A stretch of DNA of 64,000 nt from Asaia astilbis JCM 15831 (GCF_000613845.1 NZ_BAJT01000015.1:31879-95878), one strand, 5' to 3'; numbered from the stretch's first letter, positions 10,911 through 21,985 are shown. Numbers and translations are program-made. The notes: generated by a model from the letters alone, not told the origin.

Positions 10911-12660
10911 CGGCCATCACAAAATCGATGCTTCCGATAATGGCGATGAGGTCGGCAATCATGGTGCCGCGTGACAGCATCGGAAGCTGTTGCAGATGAA
11001 TGAACGACGGGGTGCGGATACGTGTCCGGTAGGACATCGTGCCGCCATCGCTCACGAGGTAATACTGATTGAGCCCCTTGGTCGCTTCGATACAGGAGCG
11101 CACTTCGCCCTGCGGGATGACGGGCCCCCAGCTGACGCCCACGAAGTGATGGATGAGCGTCTCGATGTCATGCATCGTGCGCGGCTTCGGCGGCGGCATG
11201 GCCAGCGGATGCTCGGCCTTGTAGTCGCCACCCGGCATGTTATCGAGGCAGTAGCGGATGATACGCAGGCTCTGACGGATCTCTTCGATATGCACCGCAG
11301 CGCGATCGTAACAATCGCCATTGACCGCGGTCGGAATATCGAAATCGATCTGGTCATAACCGGAATACGGCGCCTTGCGACGATAATCCCATTCCAGACC
11401 CGTAGCGCGAAGGCCCGGTCCCGTAACGCCCCAATCGATGGCCTCTTCGGTGTTGTAGACACCAACGCCTTTGGTACGCGCCTTGAAGATCGGGTTCTTC
11501 ATGACGAGTTCGTTATACTCATCCAGACGCTTGGGCAGGTAATCGAGGAACGCACGTACCTCGCCGTCCCAGCCCTGCGGCAGATCCATGGCCACACCGC
11601 CGATGCGGAAGAACGCCGGATGCATGCGGAAACCGCAGATCTTCTCGATAATCTCGAAAACGCGTTCGCGATCCGTGAAGATATAGAAAACCGGGGAAAG
11701 CTGCCCCAGATCCTGAACCATGGTTCCGTAGAACACGAGATGGCTGGAAATACGGAAGAATTCAGCCAGCATGACGCGGATGAGCTGGGCGCGCGGCGGC
11801 ACGGTAATGCCCGCCAGTTTCTCGACCCCCATCACATAGGGGAAGTTATTCATCACCCCGCCGACATAATCGATACGGTCGGTATAGGGGATATAGCTGT
11901 GCCATGTCTGGCGCTCAGCCATCTTCTCGGCGCCGCGATGATGGAACCCGATATCGGGCACGGCATCGACAATGAACTCGCCCTCAAGCTGCAGCACGAC
12001 GCGGAAAACACCATGGACCGAAGGATGATTCGGGCCGAGGTTGAGGAACATGAAGTCGCTGTTTTCGGACTGCCGCTTCATCCCCCAGGATTCGGGGTCG
12101 AACTTCAGAGCTTCCTGCTCGTCGAAAACCTGATCTTCGGAGAGTGTGTAAGGCGGCCGTTCGGTGGCGCGGGCGTAATGGTCTTTCCGCAGTGGATGAC
12201 CAACCCAGGTCGGGGGCGTCAAGATACGAGAGAGATGCGGATGCCCCTCGAACACGACACCGAACAGATCCCAGGCTTCGCGCTCAAGCCAGTTTGCATT
12301 CGGCCAGATGTCGGTGATGGTGCCGATATTGGCATCGTCAACCGCAAGCGGCACTTTGAAGCGCACTTCGTCAATCGGACCGTCGAAAGACTGGATGTGA
12401 TAGATAACGGTAAAGTCTGACGCCGGAAGGCCATCACGATGGATGCGCTGGCGCTCATCCACACAGGTCAGATCCAGCAGCATACGCAGCGCGCCGCCCG
12501 ACTTGACGGCCTGAAGCACAGCGCGGATCTGACCACGGGAAACCCAAAAGGTCGGCACGCCATCGCGTGTCTTCTCTTCCATCGTGATCATGTGAGGTGG
12601 GAAGGCAGCAACCGCCGCTCCCATAACGCCAGAACGGCTTTTCTCGAAAACTTCGCTCAT
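10897..12660 (-). CDS. nuoC: NADH-quinone oxidoreductase fused subunit C/D
   Basis: Single 587-residue protein joining NuoC (30-kDa) and NuoD (49-kDa), as in E. coli. The NuoC part (about residues 1-185) ends with [30 protein letters not shown] sequence. The NuoD part begins around [14 protein letters not shown] and ends with [25 protein letters not shown]. The conserved HRGAEK and the quinone-site His/Tyr region are present. The NiFe-type cysteines of related hydrogenases are absent, as is normal for NuoD. ATG 12660 is preferred over GTG 12666 because AGGAG lies nine bases upstream. The fusion is characteristic of the gammaproteobacterial operon type (often written nuoCD), not the separate C and D of most Alphaproteobacteria. 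Confidence 0.96.
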   Translation of the reverse strand: MSEVFEKSRSGVMGAAVAAFPPHMITMEEKTRDGVPTFWVSRGQIRAVLQAVKSGGALRMLLDLTCVDERQRIHRDGLPASDFTVIYHIQSFDGPIDEVRFKVPLAVDDANIGTITDIWPNANWLEREAWDLFGVVFEGHPHLSRILTPPTWVGHPLRKDHYARATERPPYTLSEDQVFDEQEALKFDPESWGMKRQSENSDFMFLNLGPNHPSVHGVFRVVLQLEGEFIVDAVPDIGFHHRGAEKMAERQTWHSYIPYTDRIDYVGGVMNNFPYVMGVEKLAGITVPPRAQLIRVMLAEFFRISSHLVFYGTMVQDLGQLSPVFYIFTDRERVFEIIEKICGFRMHPAFFRIGGVAMDLPQGWDGEVRAFLDYLPKRLDEYNELVMKNPIFKARTKGVGVYNTEEAIDWGVTGPGLRATGLEWDYRRKAPYSGYDQIDFDIPTAVNGDCYDRAAVHIEEIRQSLRIIRYCLDNMPGGDYKAEHPLAMPPPKPRTMHDIETLIHHFVGVSWGPVIPQGEVRSCIEATKGLNQYYLVSDGGTMSYRTRIRTPSFIHLQQLPMLSRGTMIADLIAIIGSIDFVMADVDR

Positions 12661-12671
12661 TCCCACGCTCC

Positions 12672-13313
12672 TCAGATCGTATCCGGGGTGCGCAGCTTGG
12701 TGACCGCCATGCGCTCTTCGCGCTTGAGGTCACGCATGCTGGGAGGCGTCACCTTGGTCACTCCCTGGTCGCCCACCATCCAGCTCAGAGGACGCCGCTG
12801 CTTGCCAATGGAATCCTGCAGCAGCATCAACCCTTCGAGCAGCGCGTCAGGGCGCGGCGGACAGCCCGGCACATAGACGTCTACCGGGAGAAAGCTGTCG
12901 ACACCCTGCACGACACTGTAGATGTCATACATGCCGCCAGAGTTGGCGCAGGAGCCCATGGAGATAACCCAGCGAGGCTCAAGCATCTGGTCGTACAGAT
13001 ACTTCACGATCGGCGCCATTTTACGAAAGACCGTGCCGGCGATCACAATCAGATCGGCTTCACGCGGCGTGGCACGCAGAACTTCAGAACCGAAGCGCGC
13101 GATATCGTAGCGGCTGGTAAATGCCGTCGCCATTTCGACGTAACAGCAGGAAAGACCGAAATTGAACGGCCAGACAGAGTTTTTTTGCCCCCAGGAAATA
13201 AAATCCTGAAGCTTTCCGACAACAAGATTGCGACGCACATCCTCATGCATCAACAACTCTTCCGGAGACTGCAAACGGGGCTCGCCGACGGCGGAGGTAA
13301 GAGTCCAAGTCAT
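12672..13313 (-). CDS. nuoB: NADH-quinone oxidoreductase subunit B
   Basis: Subunit carrying the terminal cluster N2 that reduces quinone. Visible ligands are the tandem cysteines in LSCCYVEMA, the Cys of [13 protein letters not shown] and the Cys of [11 protein letters not shown]. The protein has 213 residues, close to E. coli NuoB (220). The stop precedes the nuoCD start by 11 bases, and the start lies two bases before the nuoA stop. No disruption was found. Confidence 0.97.
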   Translation of the reverse strand: MTWTLTSAVGEPRLQSPEELLMHEDVRRNLVVGKLQDFISWGQKNSVWPFNFGLSCCYVEMATAFTSRYDIARFGSEVLRATPREADLIVIAGTVFRKMAPIVKYLYDQMLEPRWVISMGSCANSGGMYDIYSVVQGVDSFLPVDVYVPGCPPRPDALLEGLMLLQDSIGKQRRPLSWMVGDQGVTKVTPPSMRDLKREERMAVTKLRTPDTI

Positions 13314-13315
13314 CG

Positions 13316-13783
13316 TTATACGACCTCGCGCTCGGGGATTTTGACAAGTTCAACGGGGGAGTTGGGCGGCACCTTGACCGGCATGCGGCGGTGCTTGGGG
13401 CCCCATTCAAGGGCGCCACTGCGCCACAGATAAATCAGGGCGAGGGTCAGAAAGACGACAAAGGTCAAGACCGAGAAGAAGGCGGCCCAACCGGCCTCGA
13501 CCACTACGGAAGCCCAGGAATAAATAAACACGCTCTCAACGTCGAAAATCACGAAGAAGACGGCCAGAAGGTAATACTGCACCGGCAGACGGATACGCGC
13601 CGAACCCGTGGAAAGGATGCCTGACTCGTAAGGGAGGCTCATTGAGCGCCCCCGCGCTGCGCCAACGCGACGAGGCCCGAGAGCAGCAGAGAGCGCCACC
13701 ACAATGCAAAGGAAGATGACCGTAAAGGCCACGTAGATCGCTAAAGCATGATCTGCGAGAAACTGAGACACTGGCGCAACCAC
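13316..13783 (-). CDS. nuoA: NADH-quinone oxidoreductase subunit A
   Basis: First gene of the operon, encoding a three-helix membrane subunit next to NuoH. The conserved LPYESGI loop, the segment [21 protein letters not shown] with its acidic pair, and a third helix are all visible. The 155 residues include a hydrophilic tail. The start is probably GTG 13783, because no in-frame ATG precedes the first helix. The ribosome site is weak (GGGAATAG just upstream). Upstream lie about 250 bases without a gene, with a pair of palindromes that could control the operon. Confidence 0.93.
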   Translation of the reverse strand: MVAPVSQFLADHALAIYVAFTVIFLCIVVALSAALGPRRVGAARGRSMSLPYESGILSTGSARIRLPVQYYLLAVFFVIFDVESVFIYSWASVVVEAGWAAFFSVLTFVVFLTLALIYLWRSGALEWGPKHRRMPVKVPPNSPVELVKIPEREVV

Positions 13784-13969
13784 CTATTCCCGACGAGACC
13801 AGAAGCCGATGTACCGTTGCAGCGTGTAACACTGGTCCGGAACTAAATAGCTAGTGGTCGTGAGGTTTTTTATCTGCGCCATTGCGTAGCATCACATCAA
13901 GTCCCTGCCTATCACCAGAAGGGGAGCACACGAACCCGTGATTATTAGTATAGTTTCAGTCCTCTTTTT

Positions 13970-13988
13970 GTTGATATCTATTATCAAC
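13970..13988. promoter_or_regulatory. 19-bp palindrome, copy 1 (candidate operator upstream of nuoA)
   Basis: The sequence GTTGATATCTATTATCAAC has perfect 7-bp arms (GTTGATA/TATCAAC) around a 5-bp centre. A second copy differing by one base lies 55 bp away. It sits about 190 bp upstream of the nuoA start, in an AT-rich part of the gap. The regulator is unknown; the arm spacing does not fit an FNR box. Confidence 0.55.
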
Positions 13989-14024
13989 TCAATGCCGTAA
14001 CGAAAAACTTCATCCCGAAGACTT

Positions 14025-14043
14025 GTTGATATTTATTATCAAC
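14025..14043. promoter_or_regulatory. 19-bp palindrome, copy 2 (overlaps the GH15 stop codon)
   Basis: The sequence GTTGATATTTATTATCAAC has the same arms as the copy at 13970. Only the centre differs (TTTAT instead of TCTAT). It overlaps the TGA stop of the upstream GH15 gene. A distance of about five helical turns would place both copies on the same DNA face, which suits cooperative binding or looping. The function is inferred only from symmetry and duplication. Confidence 0.55.
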
Positions 14044-15855
14044 TTCGCAATCCTTCATGAGACAGGGCCTGATCGAGGTATTGTCCTGCCCTGATTAGCG
14101 CGAGATGAGTAAAGGCTTGCGGGAAATTGCCCAGATGTTCGCCGGTCGGACCAATTTCTTCTGAAAAGAGGCCCACATGATTGGCATAAGACAGGGTCTT
14201 GTCGAACAAGAAGCGGGCCATCATCACATCGCCTGAACGCGCAAGACACTCGATGTACCAGAAAGAGCACATGGTAAAGGTGCCTTCACTCCCGGAAAGA
14301 CCATCATCATTATCGCCTTCGGCCACGCGATAACGGAAAACATGGCTGTCATCGACCAGTTGCTCGCCAACCGCCTTGAGGGTAGCGACCCAGCGTGGAT
14401 CCTGATCGCCGATGAAGCCCATCAGAGGCATGAGGAGACATGAGGCATCGATTGCCGTACCCCCCTTGTACTGGACAAAATACTGCAGATCCTCGTTCCA
14501 GAAGTTATTCTGCACATCCATGTAGATGGCATTTCGCTCCCGCACCCAGACGGCAATGCGTCCCGGAAAACCGCGCTCCTCAGACAGGCGGATGGCACGA
14601 TCCAGAGCGACCCAGCACATGATGCGGGAGAACAGAAAATGCTTCTTGCCGCCGCGGACTTCCCAGATACTTTCATCCGGCTGATTCCAGTTAAGACAGA
14701 GCCAGTCGATACCCTCGGCAATCGACTCCCACGCCTTCCAGCTCAGGCGCTCGCAATGACGGTCTGCATGATAAACGGCGTCCATCATTTCGCCGATGAT
14801 ATCGAGCTGAAGCTGATCCTCGGCACCATTGCCAATACGAACGGGACGTGAGTCCCGAAAGCCGCGAAAACGGGTCAGCTCTGTTTCGGGAACGAAATCC
14901 TTGCCATCGATCGCATACATCACCTTCAGGCGCGCTTCATCCGGCTGTGCATCGAGACGACGCTGGTGCAGCCAGCGAATGAAGGCTGTCGCTTCTTCCG
15001 TGTGACCCGTTTTCATGAACGCGTAGACCATGAAAGATGAGTCGCGGATCCAGCAATAGCGGTAATCCCAGTTCCGCTCGCCGCCGGGGTCCTCAGGCAA
15101 ACCGAACGTCGCCGCGGCGACCATCGACCCGTGCTCTGCCGATGTCAGCAATTTGAGGGCCAGAGTCGAACGCGTGATTTGCTCGTGCCAGCGCCCGTGA
15201 TAATCGGCCCGGGCAACCCAATCGATCCAGTAATTGGCCGTCGCCTTGAAGGCGTTCGAGGTCCAGTGATCTTCAGTGCAGAGATTTTCATCGCCGGTCA
15301 GACTATCGAGCATGAAAATGGCGGTCTGGTTGAAGTCCAACACAAATTCCGCACACGCATCGCCCTCGCTAATCTCAATGGGGATCGTCGAGCTGATCCG
15401 GAGTTTCGGCAGATCGTCGCGGTCCGGCTCGAACAGAATGACCCGATCACTGAGTGCGCGCGCTTTATGGCCTACCCGTGCGTAATCGAAGCGGGGTGCA
15501 CAATGCAGCCGGAACTTGATGGAGCACGCACGGCCTTGACGCGACGGATGACACGCTGCTCGGGATAATCAGCACCAAGCGTCATGAAATCCGAAATTTC
15601 GCTGACACCCTCGGTCGAGAGGACGCGCGTCAGCAGAACATTGGTATCAGGCACATAGAACTGACGAAACGTTCCTCCTGCGAGCACCGGCGCCAGAGCA
15701 AAGCTACCGGCCTCCGGCTCGAGCAGAGACGCAAAAACGCTTGGACTGTCGAAGCGCGGCCAGCACATGAAATCGATCGATCCGTTGAGCGCGACAAGTG
15801 CCGTTGTTCTCAGATCGCCAATGACAGCGTGATTTTCGATCGCCATGTTCATCAT
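14039..15855 (-). CDS. GH15-family glucoamylase-like protein (one apparent frameshift)
   Basis: Bacterial glycoside hydrolase 15 family protein, a relative of glucoamylase and GH15 trehalases, probably cytoplasmic because no signal peptide is seen. The N-terminal part starts MMNMAIENHAVIGDLRTTALV and has the typical CWPRFDSPSVFASLL. The C-terminal part holds the (alpha/alpha)6 barrel, with NWDYRYCWIRDSSFMVYAF, IDWLCLNWNQPDESIWEVRG and SEGTFTMCSFWYIECL, the regions where the family's acidic catalytic residues lie. The two parts are in different frames that switch near 15520 (VKAVRA then IKFRLHCAPRFDYAR). One added base gives about 605 residues, the usual length. It lies downstream of zwf, which suggests a role in feeding stored or imported glucans or trehalose into glucose catabolism. 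The substrate cannot be told from the sequence. Confidence 0.88.
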
Positions 15856-15963
15856 CAGTTCTTTCAACCATGCCCTTTCGACGGGCGTCGGTTAGAGAAA
15901 AATGGGCTCGTGCCTGGTGAAGCGACATGCTGAAACCCGGCACAAAATTCTGTGCCCAGAGTG

Positions 15964-17468
15964 TTAAGTCACGGGAAGCCAGCGTCGGCCGTCACGCTCA
16001 AGCAGCGCCGCTGCCTGATCCGGTCCGTCCGTTCCGGCCTCGTAGAGAAAGGGCTCCTGCGCAGGCGCCACGATCGGATCGACTGCCGCCCATGCTGCCT
16101 CGATCGTCTCTGCGCTCTGAAACAGCATCTGGTTACCGCTCATGCAGTCATGCAGCAGGGCTTCATAGCCGACATTGGGTGTCTTTTCGAAAAAGTCGTC
16201 GTAGAGAAACCGGCTCTGGACCGGCGCAATAATCTCTTCGAGCCCCGGTTGTTTGGCATCGAAATTGATCGCAACGCCCCGCACAGGATCGAGCAAAAAA
16301 CGAATGACATTGCCGATGCGCGGATCATCCATATCCTGATTGAACAGAGCGTAAGGCGGCTTTTTGAAGACCACATTGATCTCGCTTCGCCGTGCTGACA
16401 GGCGCTTGCCGGTACGCAGATAAAATGGCACCCCGCCCCACCGCCAGTTATCGATGTGCAGCTTCATGGCGGCATAGGTTTCTGTCTGGCTGTCTGGGGC
16501 CACACCGGGCGCATTGCGGTAGGACGGCACGGCGGCCCCTGCGATCTTTCCTGCCCCATACTGTCCGGGCACATAGTCCTCGACTTTCAGCGGGCGTATC
16601 GCCTGAAGGAGACGCGTCTTTTCCTGACGCACGGCCTCGGCTGCGAGAGACGCAGGCGGCTCCATCGCAATCAGGCTTAAGAGCGTAAAAAGATGATTAG
16701 GGACCATGTCGCGAAGAGCGCCCGTCTGCTCATAGAAGGACCCGCGCTTTTCGACGCCGATCGTCTCGGCGACGGTGATCTGGACATGATCGATATATTC
16801 CCGCCGCCAGATTGGTCGAACAGTACATTCGAAAACCGGGCGATCATGATACCCTGATTGGCTTCCTTACCCAGAAAATGATCGATCCGGTAAATCTGGT
16901 TTTCCGTCGCCTGTCCCCGCATCACAGCATCGAGCTCGCGCGCCGAAGCAAAATCATGACCGAAGGGTTTTTCGATGACGATGCGTCGGTAGCCTCGCCC
17001 CTCTTTCAGAAGCCCCGCCTGCCCCAGCCCCGTCGCGATGCGGGCAAAAAACCGCGAGGCAACAGCAAAGTAGAAGATAACGTTTCCGGCGCCCAGCGCC
17101 TCACGCAGTGTGTTGTAGAGATCTGGCTGGGTAAAATCGCCGGAAAGATAATGCGCCTTCGCAGTGACCCGCTCCCAGACGCTCCGATCGAGCTGGGGGC
17201 AGGAGAACTCCGCCGACGGATCCTTGGCGTCCTGCTCGGCAAGTGTGAAGAGTTTTTCTGCCCATTCCTCTCCCGACTGCTCAGCGCGATCGACCGCCAT
17301 GATCTGAAAATCAGACGGCAGAGATCCCGCCATCGCAAGATCATAAAGAGAGGGAAGAAGAAGTCGTCGGGTCAGGTCGCCGCCTGCCCCGAAAATAACC
17401 AGCTTGCAGGGCAGGAGATCGTCCGACTTCTGGAATACGCCACGAAGCTGATTAGTAGCCGTTGACAT
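15964..17468 (-). CDS. zwf: Glucose-6-phosphate 1-dehydrogenase (one apparent frameshift)
   Basis: First enzyme of the oxidative pentose phosphate pathway, oxidising glucose 6-phosphate to 6-phosphogluconolactone with NAD(P)+. The N-terminal nucleotide-binding loop FGAGGDLTRRLLLPSLYDL and the active-site motif RIDHFLGKE are clear. The C-terminal domain (DNWRWGGVPFYLRTGKRL) is in a second frame. The break is at about 16812, where AAA appears as AA and FDQIWRREY is split. Correction gives 501 residues, the family norm. The start ATG 17468 has a strong AGGAG four bases upstream. Acetic acid bacteria rely on this pathway because phosphofructokinase is often missing; that is family knowledge and is not visible here. 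Confidence 0.94.
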
Positions 17469-17477
17469 GATGCTCCT

Positions 17478-17502
17478 CCCTCTTACTCAGCGAGCAAGAG
17501 GG
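17478..17502 (-). promoter_or_regulatory. Hairpin in the zwf leader next to the ribosome binding site
   Basis: On the coding strand CCCTCTT and AAGAGGG form a 7-bp stem with an 11-base loop. The right arm touches the GGGAGGAG ribosome site of zwf and ends five bases before its AGGAG core. It might modulate translation. No known leader family was recognised. Confidence 0.3.
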
Positions 17503-17563
17503 AAAAGCTTAACGAACCGGATAGATCATCCGATTATTTTCCACGCCTCAAACAATTACGTGA

Positions 17564-19180
17564 TCAGGCGTGGTGAGATTTGTCATCCCCAGCCTGTCTG
17601 ACAATTGAATCTACAGGCTTGTCTTGCGGAAACTGCGTCTCCCAGCCCCCGCCCAGAGCATTGTACAAACGGGCCATATTGCTGGCGATGGTCGTCGTGC
17701 TGTCTGCCAGCTGAAGCTGGGCCGACAGCAGATCGCGCTGCGCCGAGAGAACGTTCAGATAGGTAGTCAGACCGCTACGGTACTGCTCCTGCGCCAGCTT
17801 CAGAGCGCGCTGACCCGCGTCAACTGCTCCCTGCAGACCGTCGCGTCGCCGTTGCTCGTCACGATAGGCGATGAGGGCGTTATCGACATCACGCCACGCC
17901 CCAAGCACCGTCTGGCGATAGGTGATCGCAGCCGCTTTTTCGGCATAGCGGTTCAGCATCAGCTGCCCACGCAGACGCCCGCCCTGAAAGATTGGCAGTG
18001 AAATGGAGGGGCCGATATTCCACGCACGCGCGTTCCAGAACCCAAGATCACGGAACGACAGCGATTGCAGACCGAAATCGGCGTTGATCGTGATTTTGGG
18101 ATAAAACTCGGCCTCTGCTTCAGCAACATTGGCAACAGCCGCATGAAGCTGCGCCTCGGCCTGACGAATATCAGGACGGCGCTGTGCCAGCTCGGACGGC
18201 ACGCCGACAGGGACGCGAGGAGGCACGACAGGAATCCCCGCCGTCCGTGTCAGCTCGTCATTGAGCGTGCCCGGAGGCGATCCCAGCAAAAGGCTGATCG
18301 CATTGATCTGCTGTTCAACGCGCTGCTCGAGCTGGGCGATCTGGGCCGTCGTGGAATCAAGCTGAGCTTCGGCGCTTGTCACGTCGAGTTCGGTGACGAA
18401 CCCTGTTTTCTGACGCTCTTTCGCCAGCGCAAGCGTTCTGGCCTGCGTGTCACGATTAGCCGTGGTGATACGCAGCTGCTCCTGAAGCCCACGAAGGGTC
18501 AGGTAGTCATTGGCCATGTCGGCCTGCTGCGCGATCAGGATGCCCCGGCGTTCTTCATCCGTTGCCTGCAGATCAGCCTTGGCTGCCTCATACTGTCGGG
18601 CAACACGCCCCCAGAGATCGACCTCATACTGAGCGTCGATCGAATATTTCCACTGGTTCAGCAAAGGAACCGTGGCGTCACCCGAACTCTGATCCAGCAG
18701 GGTCGCGCGCTCCTGCGTCAGAGCCCCGTTACTGCTTTTCCCGACACTGGAGATGATGCGCTGGATCATCTTCGAGCTGTATTGCGAGCGCGTATAGGAA
18801 CCGCTGGCCGACAAGCCCGGAAAGCGCTCTGCGCCCGCCATCATCAGCTGCGCACGGCTTTGCGCCAGCTGTGCCGTTGCCCGCTGGATATCGAGGTTCT
18901 GCGTTGCCAACCGGGTCTCGAGCGAGGTCAGGGTGGGGTCGTTGAAGATCTTCCACCAGGTCGGATCGGGCGCATCGGCGCTCGTCTGACTGCCTGCCTG
19001 GCCAGAGTGCGCATGCATATCATACTGGCTGGGCGACCACAGATCGGGCTTGTGGTATTTCGGCCCGACGCACCCGGGCAGGGTCAGAGCCATGGCAAAA
19101 GAGGCGCCACTCATCATGAGCGTGCGCGGGGAACGGCCTGTCTTCAAGGCGTGGCTCCAGAAGGTCAAGAAAATCGTCAT
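17564..19180 (-). CDS. Outer membrane efflux lipoprotein, NodT/OprM type
   Basis: TolC-like outer membrane channel that completes a tripartite efflux pump with the EmrA- and EmrB-like proteins encoded just upstream. The N-terminal signal ends in a lipobox, LPGC, with Cys37 as the likely acylated residue. Two long repeats rich in Ala, Gln and Leu follow, such as DLWGRVARQYEAAKADLQA and the second-copy LPIFQGGRLRGQL, typical of outer membrane factor repeats. The 538 residues are slightly longer than the usual 470-500. The start overlaps the emrB stop (TAATG). An internal start at residue 22 would also leave a complete lipoprotein signal. Confidence 0.92.
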   Translation of the reverse strand: MTIFLTFWSHALKTGRSPRTLMMSGASFAMALTLPGCVGPKYHKPDLWSPSQYDMHAHSGQAGSQTSADAPDPTWWKIFNDPTLTSLETRLATQNLDIQRATAQLAQSRAQLMMAGAERFPGLSASGSYTRSQYSSKMIQRIISSVGKSSNGALTQERATLLDQSSGDATVPLLNQWKYSIDAQYEVDLWGRVARQYEAAKADLQATDEERRGILIAQQADMANDYLTLRGLQEQLRITTANRDTQARTLALAKERQKTGFVTELDVTSAEAQLDSTTAQIAQLEQRVEQQINAISLLLGSPPGTLNDELTRTAGIPVVPPRVPVGVPSELAQRRPDIRQAEAQLHAAVANVAEAEAEFYPKITINADFGLQSLSFRDLGFWNARAWNIGPSISLPIFQGGRLRGQLMLNRYAEKAAAITYRQTVLGAWRDVDNALIAYRDEQRRRDGLQGAVDAGQRALKLAQEQYRSGLTTYLNVLSAQRDLLSAQLQLADSTTTIASNMARLYNALGGGWETQFPQDKPVDSIVRQAGDDKSHHA

Positions 19181-20762
19181 TAATGGGCACCTCCGGCCGG
19201 GCCTTTTTTAGCCATCGGAGACAGCAGGAAGCAGAAGGGAACGACACAGAACGCCATGATGCCGATCACCATGAAGGTCTGGTTGTACGCCACCATGGAT
19301 ACCTGCTGCATGAAGCTCTGATAGTAACTATGGACAGCAAACTGATGGGCCGCAGGCGACGGCAAGCCTGCATCCACGGCCACCTTTTGCACTGTGTTCA
19401 GATAGTCCTGCCCATTGGCATTATAATCGGAAGACCAATGCGCCATCAGGCTTTGCCGCACCTGCTTGGTTTCGGTCACAGCGGCCGTCGCGAGTGAGAT
19501 GGCCAACGAGCCGATATAATTGCGCGACATGCTGAACATTGCCGACGCATCCGAATTCAACTCCTTGGGCAAGGTCGAATAGGCAATGGTCGAAAGCGGC
19601 ACGAAGAGGAACGCGAGCGCCGATGTCTGAAAGACACGGTATCGCACAAGCTCGGCATAGCTCGTCGTCGGAACGAGCTGCGCCGAATAGAAGAGCGCAA
19701 GCCCCATGATGAAGAAGCCACAGGCGATCAGATAGCGCACCTGCACGACGCCCATCAGTTTTCCGACGATGGGGATGAGACAGATGATCACCGCGCCACC
19801 CGGCGCCAGCACCTGACCCGATATGGTCGCCGTATAGCCAAGAACCTGCTGTGCGAATTGAGGACGATAATCGCGGACGAGTAGAGAAGCGCCCCGACCA
19901 TGGCCATCAGAAACGTGCTCACGGCAAAGTTGCGATCTTTGAAAATGGCAAGATTCAAAAGCGGGTTCTTGGCGCGCAGCAACCAGATGATCGCGCCAAT
20001 CACACCAACGGCACCGAGCACGGCCATGGTGATGATGAAGGGCGACCCGAACCAGTCATCGTCTTCACCGCGATCGGCCATGATCTCAAGACAGCCAAGG
20101 CCGAGCGTGATCAGGCAGATGCCGATGACGTCGATCTTCTCGCGTTTCTGCTTCTCCCACGGTGGATCCTCGACCAAGGCCGACACGCCCACCAGCGTCA
20201 AAAGACCGAACGGTACGTTGACGTAGAAAATCCAGCGCCACGAGAAATTATCGACGAGATAGCCACCCAGAAGCGGACCGAGAATAGGTGCAACGATGGT
20301 GGCCAGAGCCGTCAGACCGAATGCGGCACCGCGTTTTTCGGGCGGAAACGTATCGAGGATGATGGATTGCTGGTTCGGCTGCAATCCGCCGCCGAACAGA
20401 CCCTGCATCAGACGAAAGATGATCAGCATCGGCAGGCTCGTCGACAATCCACACAGAAAGGACGACACCGTGAACATGGCAATACAGATCAGAAAGTAGC
20501 GCTTGCGCCCGAGCAGCTTGCCGAACCATGCCGAGATCGTCAGCACGATACCGTTGGCGACCAAATAGGCGGTCAATGCCCAGGTCGCATCGTCGTAGGA
20601 ACTGCCAAGCGCGCCCGCGATATGGGGCAACGCCACATTGATGATGGTGGTGTCGAGCACCTCCATGAAAGCGCCCAGCGTCACCACAACTGCAATCAGC
20701 CAGGGGTTTGCTTTCGGCTTCCAGCTGGAATGGTCGGCTTTGTCGCTGGACGCGTCGCTCAT
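19180..20762 (-). CDS. emrB: EmrB/QacA-type MFS drug exporter, DHA2 family (one apparent frameshift)
   Basis: Proton-driven 14-helix transporter of the inner membrane. DHA2 motif C-type sequence (ILGPLLGGYLVDNFSWRWIFYVNVPFG) and motif A-like ISAWFGKLLGRKRYFL are present. The N-terminal part ends in the wrong frame after SSAIIVL. The C-terminal part resumes as PQFAQQVLGYTATISGQVLAPGG, so one base is missing at about 19860-19866. The corrected length is 527 residues. The start overlaps the emrA stop (ATGA) and the stop overlaps the outer membrane factor start. This is a coupled three-gene pump operon. The substrate is unknown; relatives export hydrophobic drugs, uncouplers or fatty acids. Confidence 0.92.
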
Positions 20763-21879
20763 GGGACAGTCACCGTCGGAACGACAGAAACACCAAGCGG
20801 CAGCGGCACGTTCGGGTCGAGACCGCTATCGATCAGGATCTTGACCGGAACACGCTGGACGATCTTCACGAAATTGCCGGTCGCATTTTCAGGCGGGAAG
20901 GCGCTGAACGCCGAGCCTGCACCGAGCTGAATCGAGTCGACATGACCATGAAGCTTGAGGTTCGGGTAGGAGTCGACCTCGATCTCGGCCTTCTGACCGG
21001 CACGCATTTTGGCGATCTGCGTTTCCTTGAAATTGGCAACCACCCAGACTTCAGGCTCGACGATTGAGAACAGCTTCTGCCCAGTCTGCACGAAATCGCC
21101 CTGCTCGACATTACGCTGCGAAATCCAGCCATCATGGGGCGCCCGCAGTTCTGTCCAGCCAAGGTTGAGCTGCGCCTGCACGAGATCAGCTTCTGCAGCC
21201 TTGAGAGCCGCTTTCTGCTGCTGCATGGACGATTCCTGATTATCGATATTCGCCTGCACAGGGGTGGATTGCTGCAATTCACCCTCAGCGCGCATGACTT
21301 CAGCACGTGCCTGATCCAGCGCAGCCTTTGAATAATCGATGTCCTGCTGAGTCTCGCTGCGCGCGACACGCTATGCTGACGGCGATAATCGGTCTCGGCC
21401 TTGAAGAGCTGCGCCTGAGCAGAAGACAATGCGCCCTTTGCCGAAATCAGACGGCCCGGAAAGTTCTGCTTAGCGACCAGAACCATCTGCGTTGCCGCTG
21501 CAAAATTGGCCTGAGCCTGCGCGATGCTGGCCTCAGCCTTGTGCAGCGAAGCGAGATAGTCACGATCGTCGATCTTGACCAGAATCTGGCCCGCATGAAC
21601 GAATTGGTTATCGTTCACCAGAAGCTGCGTGACATAACCATTGACGTGAGGCGCGACCGAAAGCTTGCGACCTGCCGTAAAGGCATCATCGGTTTCGATC
21701 TGGTTGCGGGTCAAAAGCCAGTATCCCAGCCAGACAACCGCAATGACGGCAACGACCAGAATCAGGATCGCTATCTTGACCGGGCTGCGCTTCTTGCCCC
21801 CGTTCTGCTTACCCTGATCGTTCTTCTGCTCGTCATCGCCCTGCGATGCACGATTATCCTGCTCGTCGCCCTGCGCCAT
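20759..21879 (-). CDS. emrA: EmrA/HlyD-type membrane fusion protein (one apparent frameshift)
   Basis: Periplasmic adaptor linking the MFS exporter to the outer membrane channel. A charged cytoplasmic N-terminus of about 30 residues precedes one transmembrane helix (VKIAILILVVAVIAVVWLGY). The first lipoyl half (APHVNGYVTQLLVNDNQFV), a coiled-coil hairpin, the second lipoyl half (LRAPHDGWISQRNVEQGDFV) and a beta-barrel domain follow. The frame changes at about 21358-21368 within the coiled coil. One added base gives 373 residues. I chose ATG 21879 over ATG 21885 because GAGAGG lies six bases before it and abuts the other. Confidence 0.91.
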
Positions 21880-21966
21880 GTGCATCCTCTCGGCGTTGTG
21901 CCCTCTCCTGAGGGACAACTCGGTTTTTGGGTCTGAAGACCCGAGTTCTATCGGCCGATCTGAAAA

Positions 21967-21985
21967 TGACCGTTCGGTTCGGTCA
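21967..21985. promoter_or_regulatory. TetR-type palindromic operator upstream of the emrAB operon
   Basis: The 19-bp sequence TGACCGTTCGGTTCGGTCA has 6-bp arms (TGACCG/CGGTCA) and overlapping inner CCG/CGG half-sites, a layout frequent in TetR-family operators. It lies about 90 bp upstream of the emrA start. On the minus strand a TATGCT that could be a -10 element is just before it, so a bound repressor would block the start of transcription. No TetR gene is adjacent. Confidence 0.5.
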
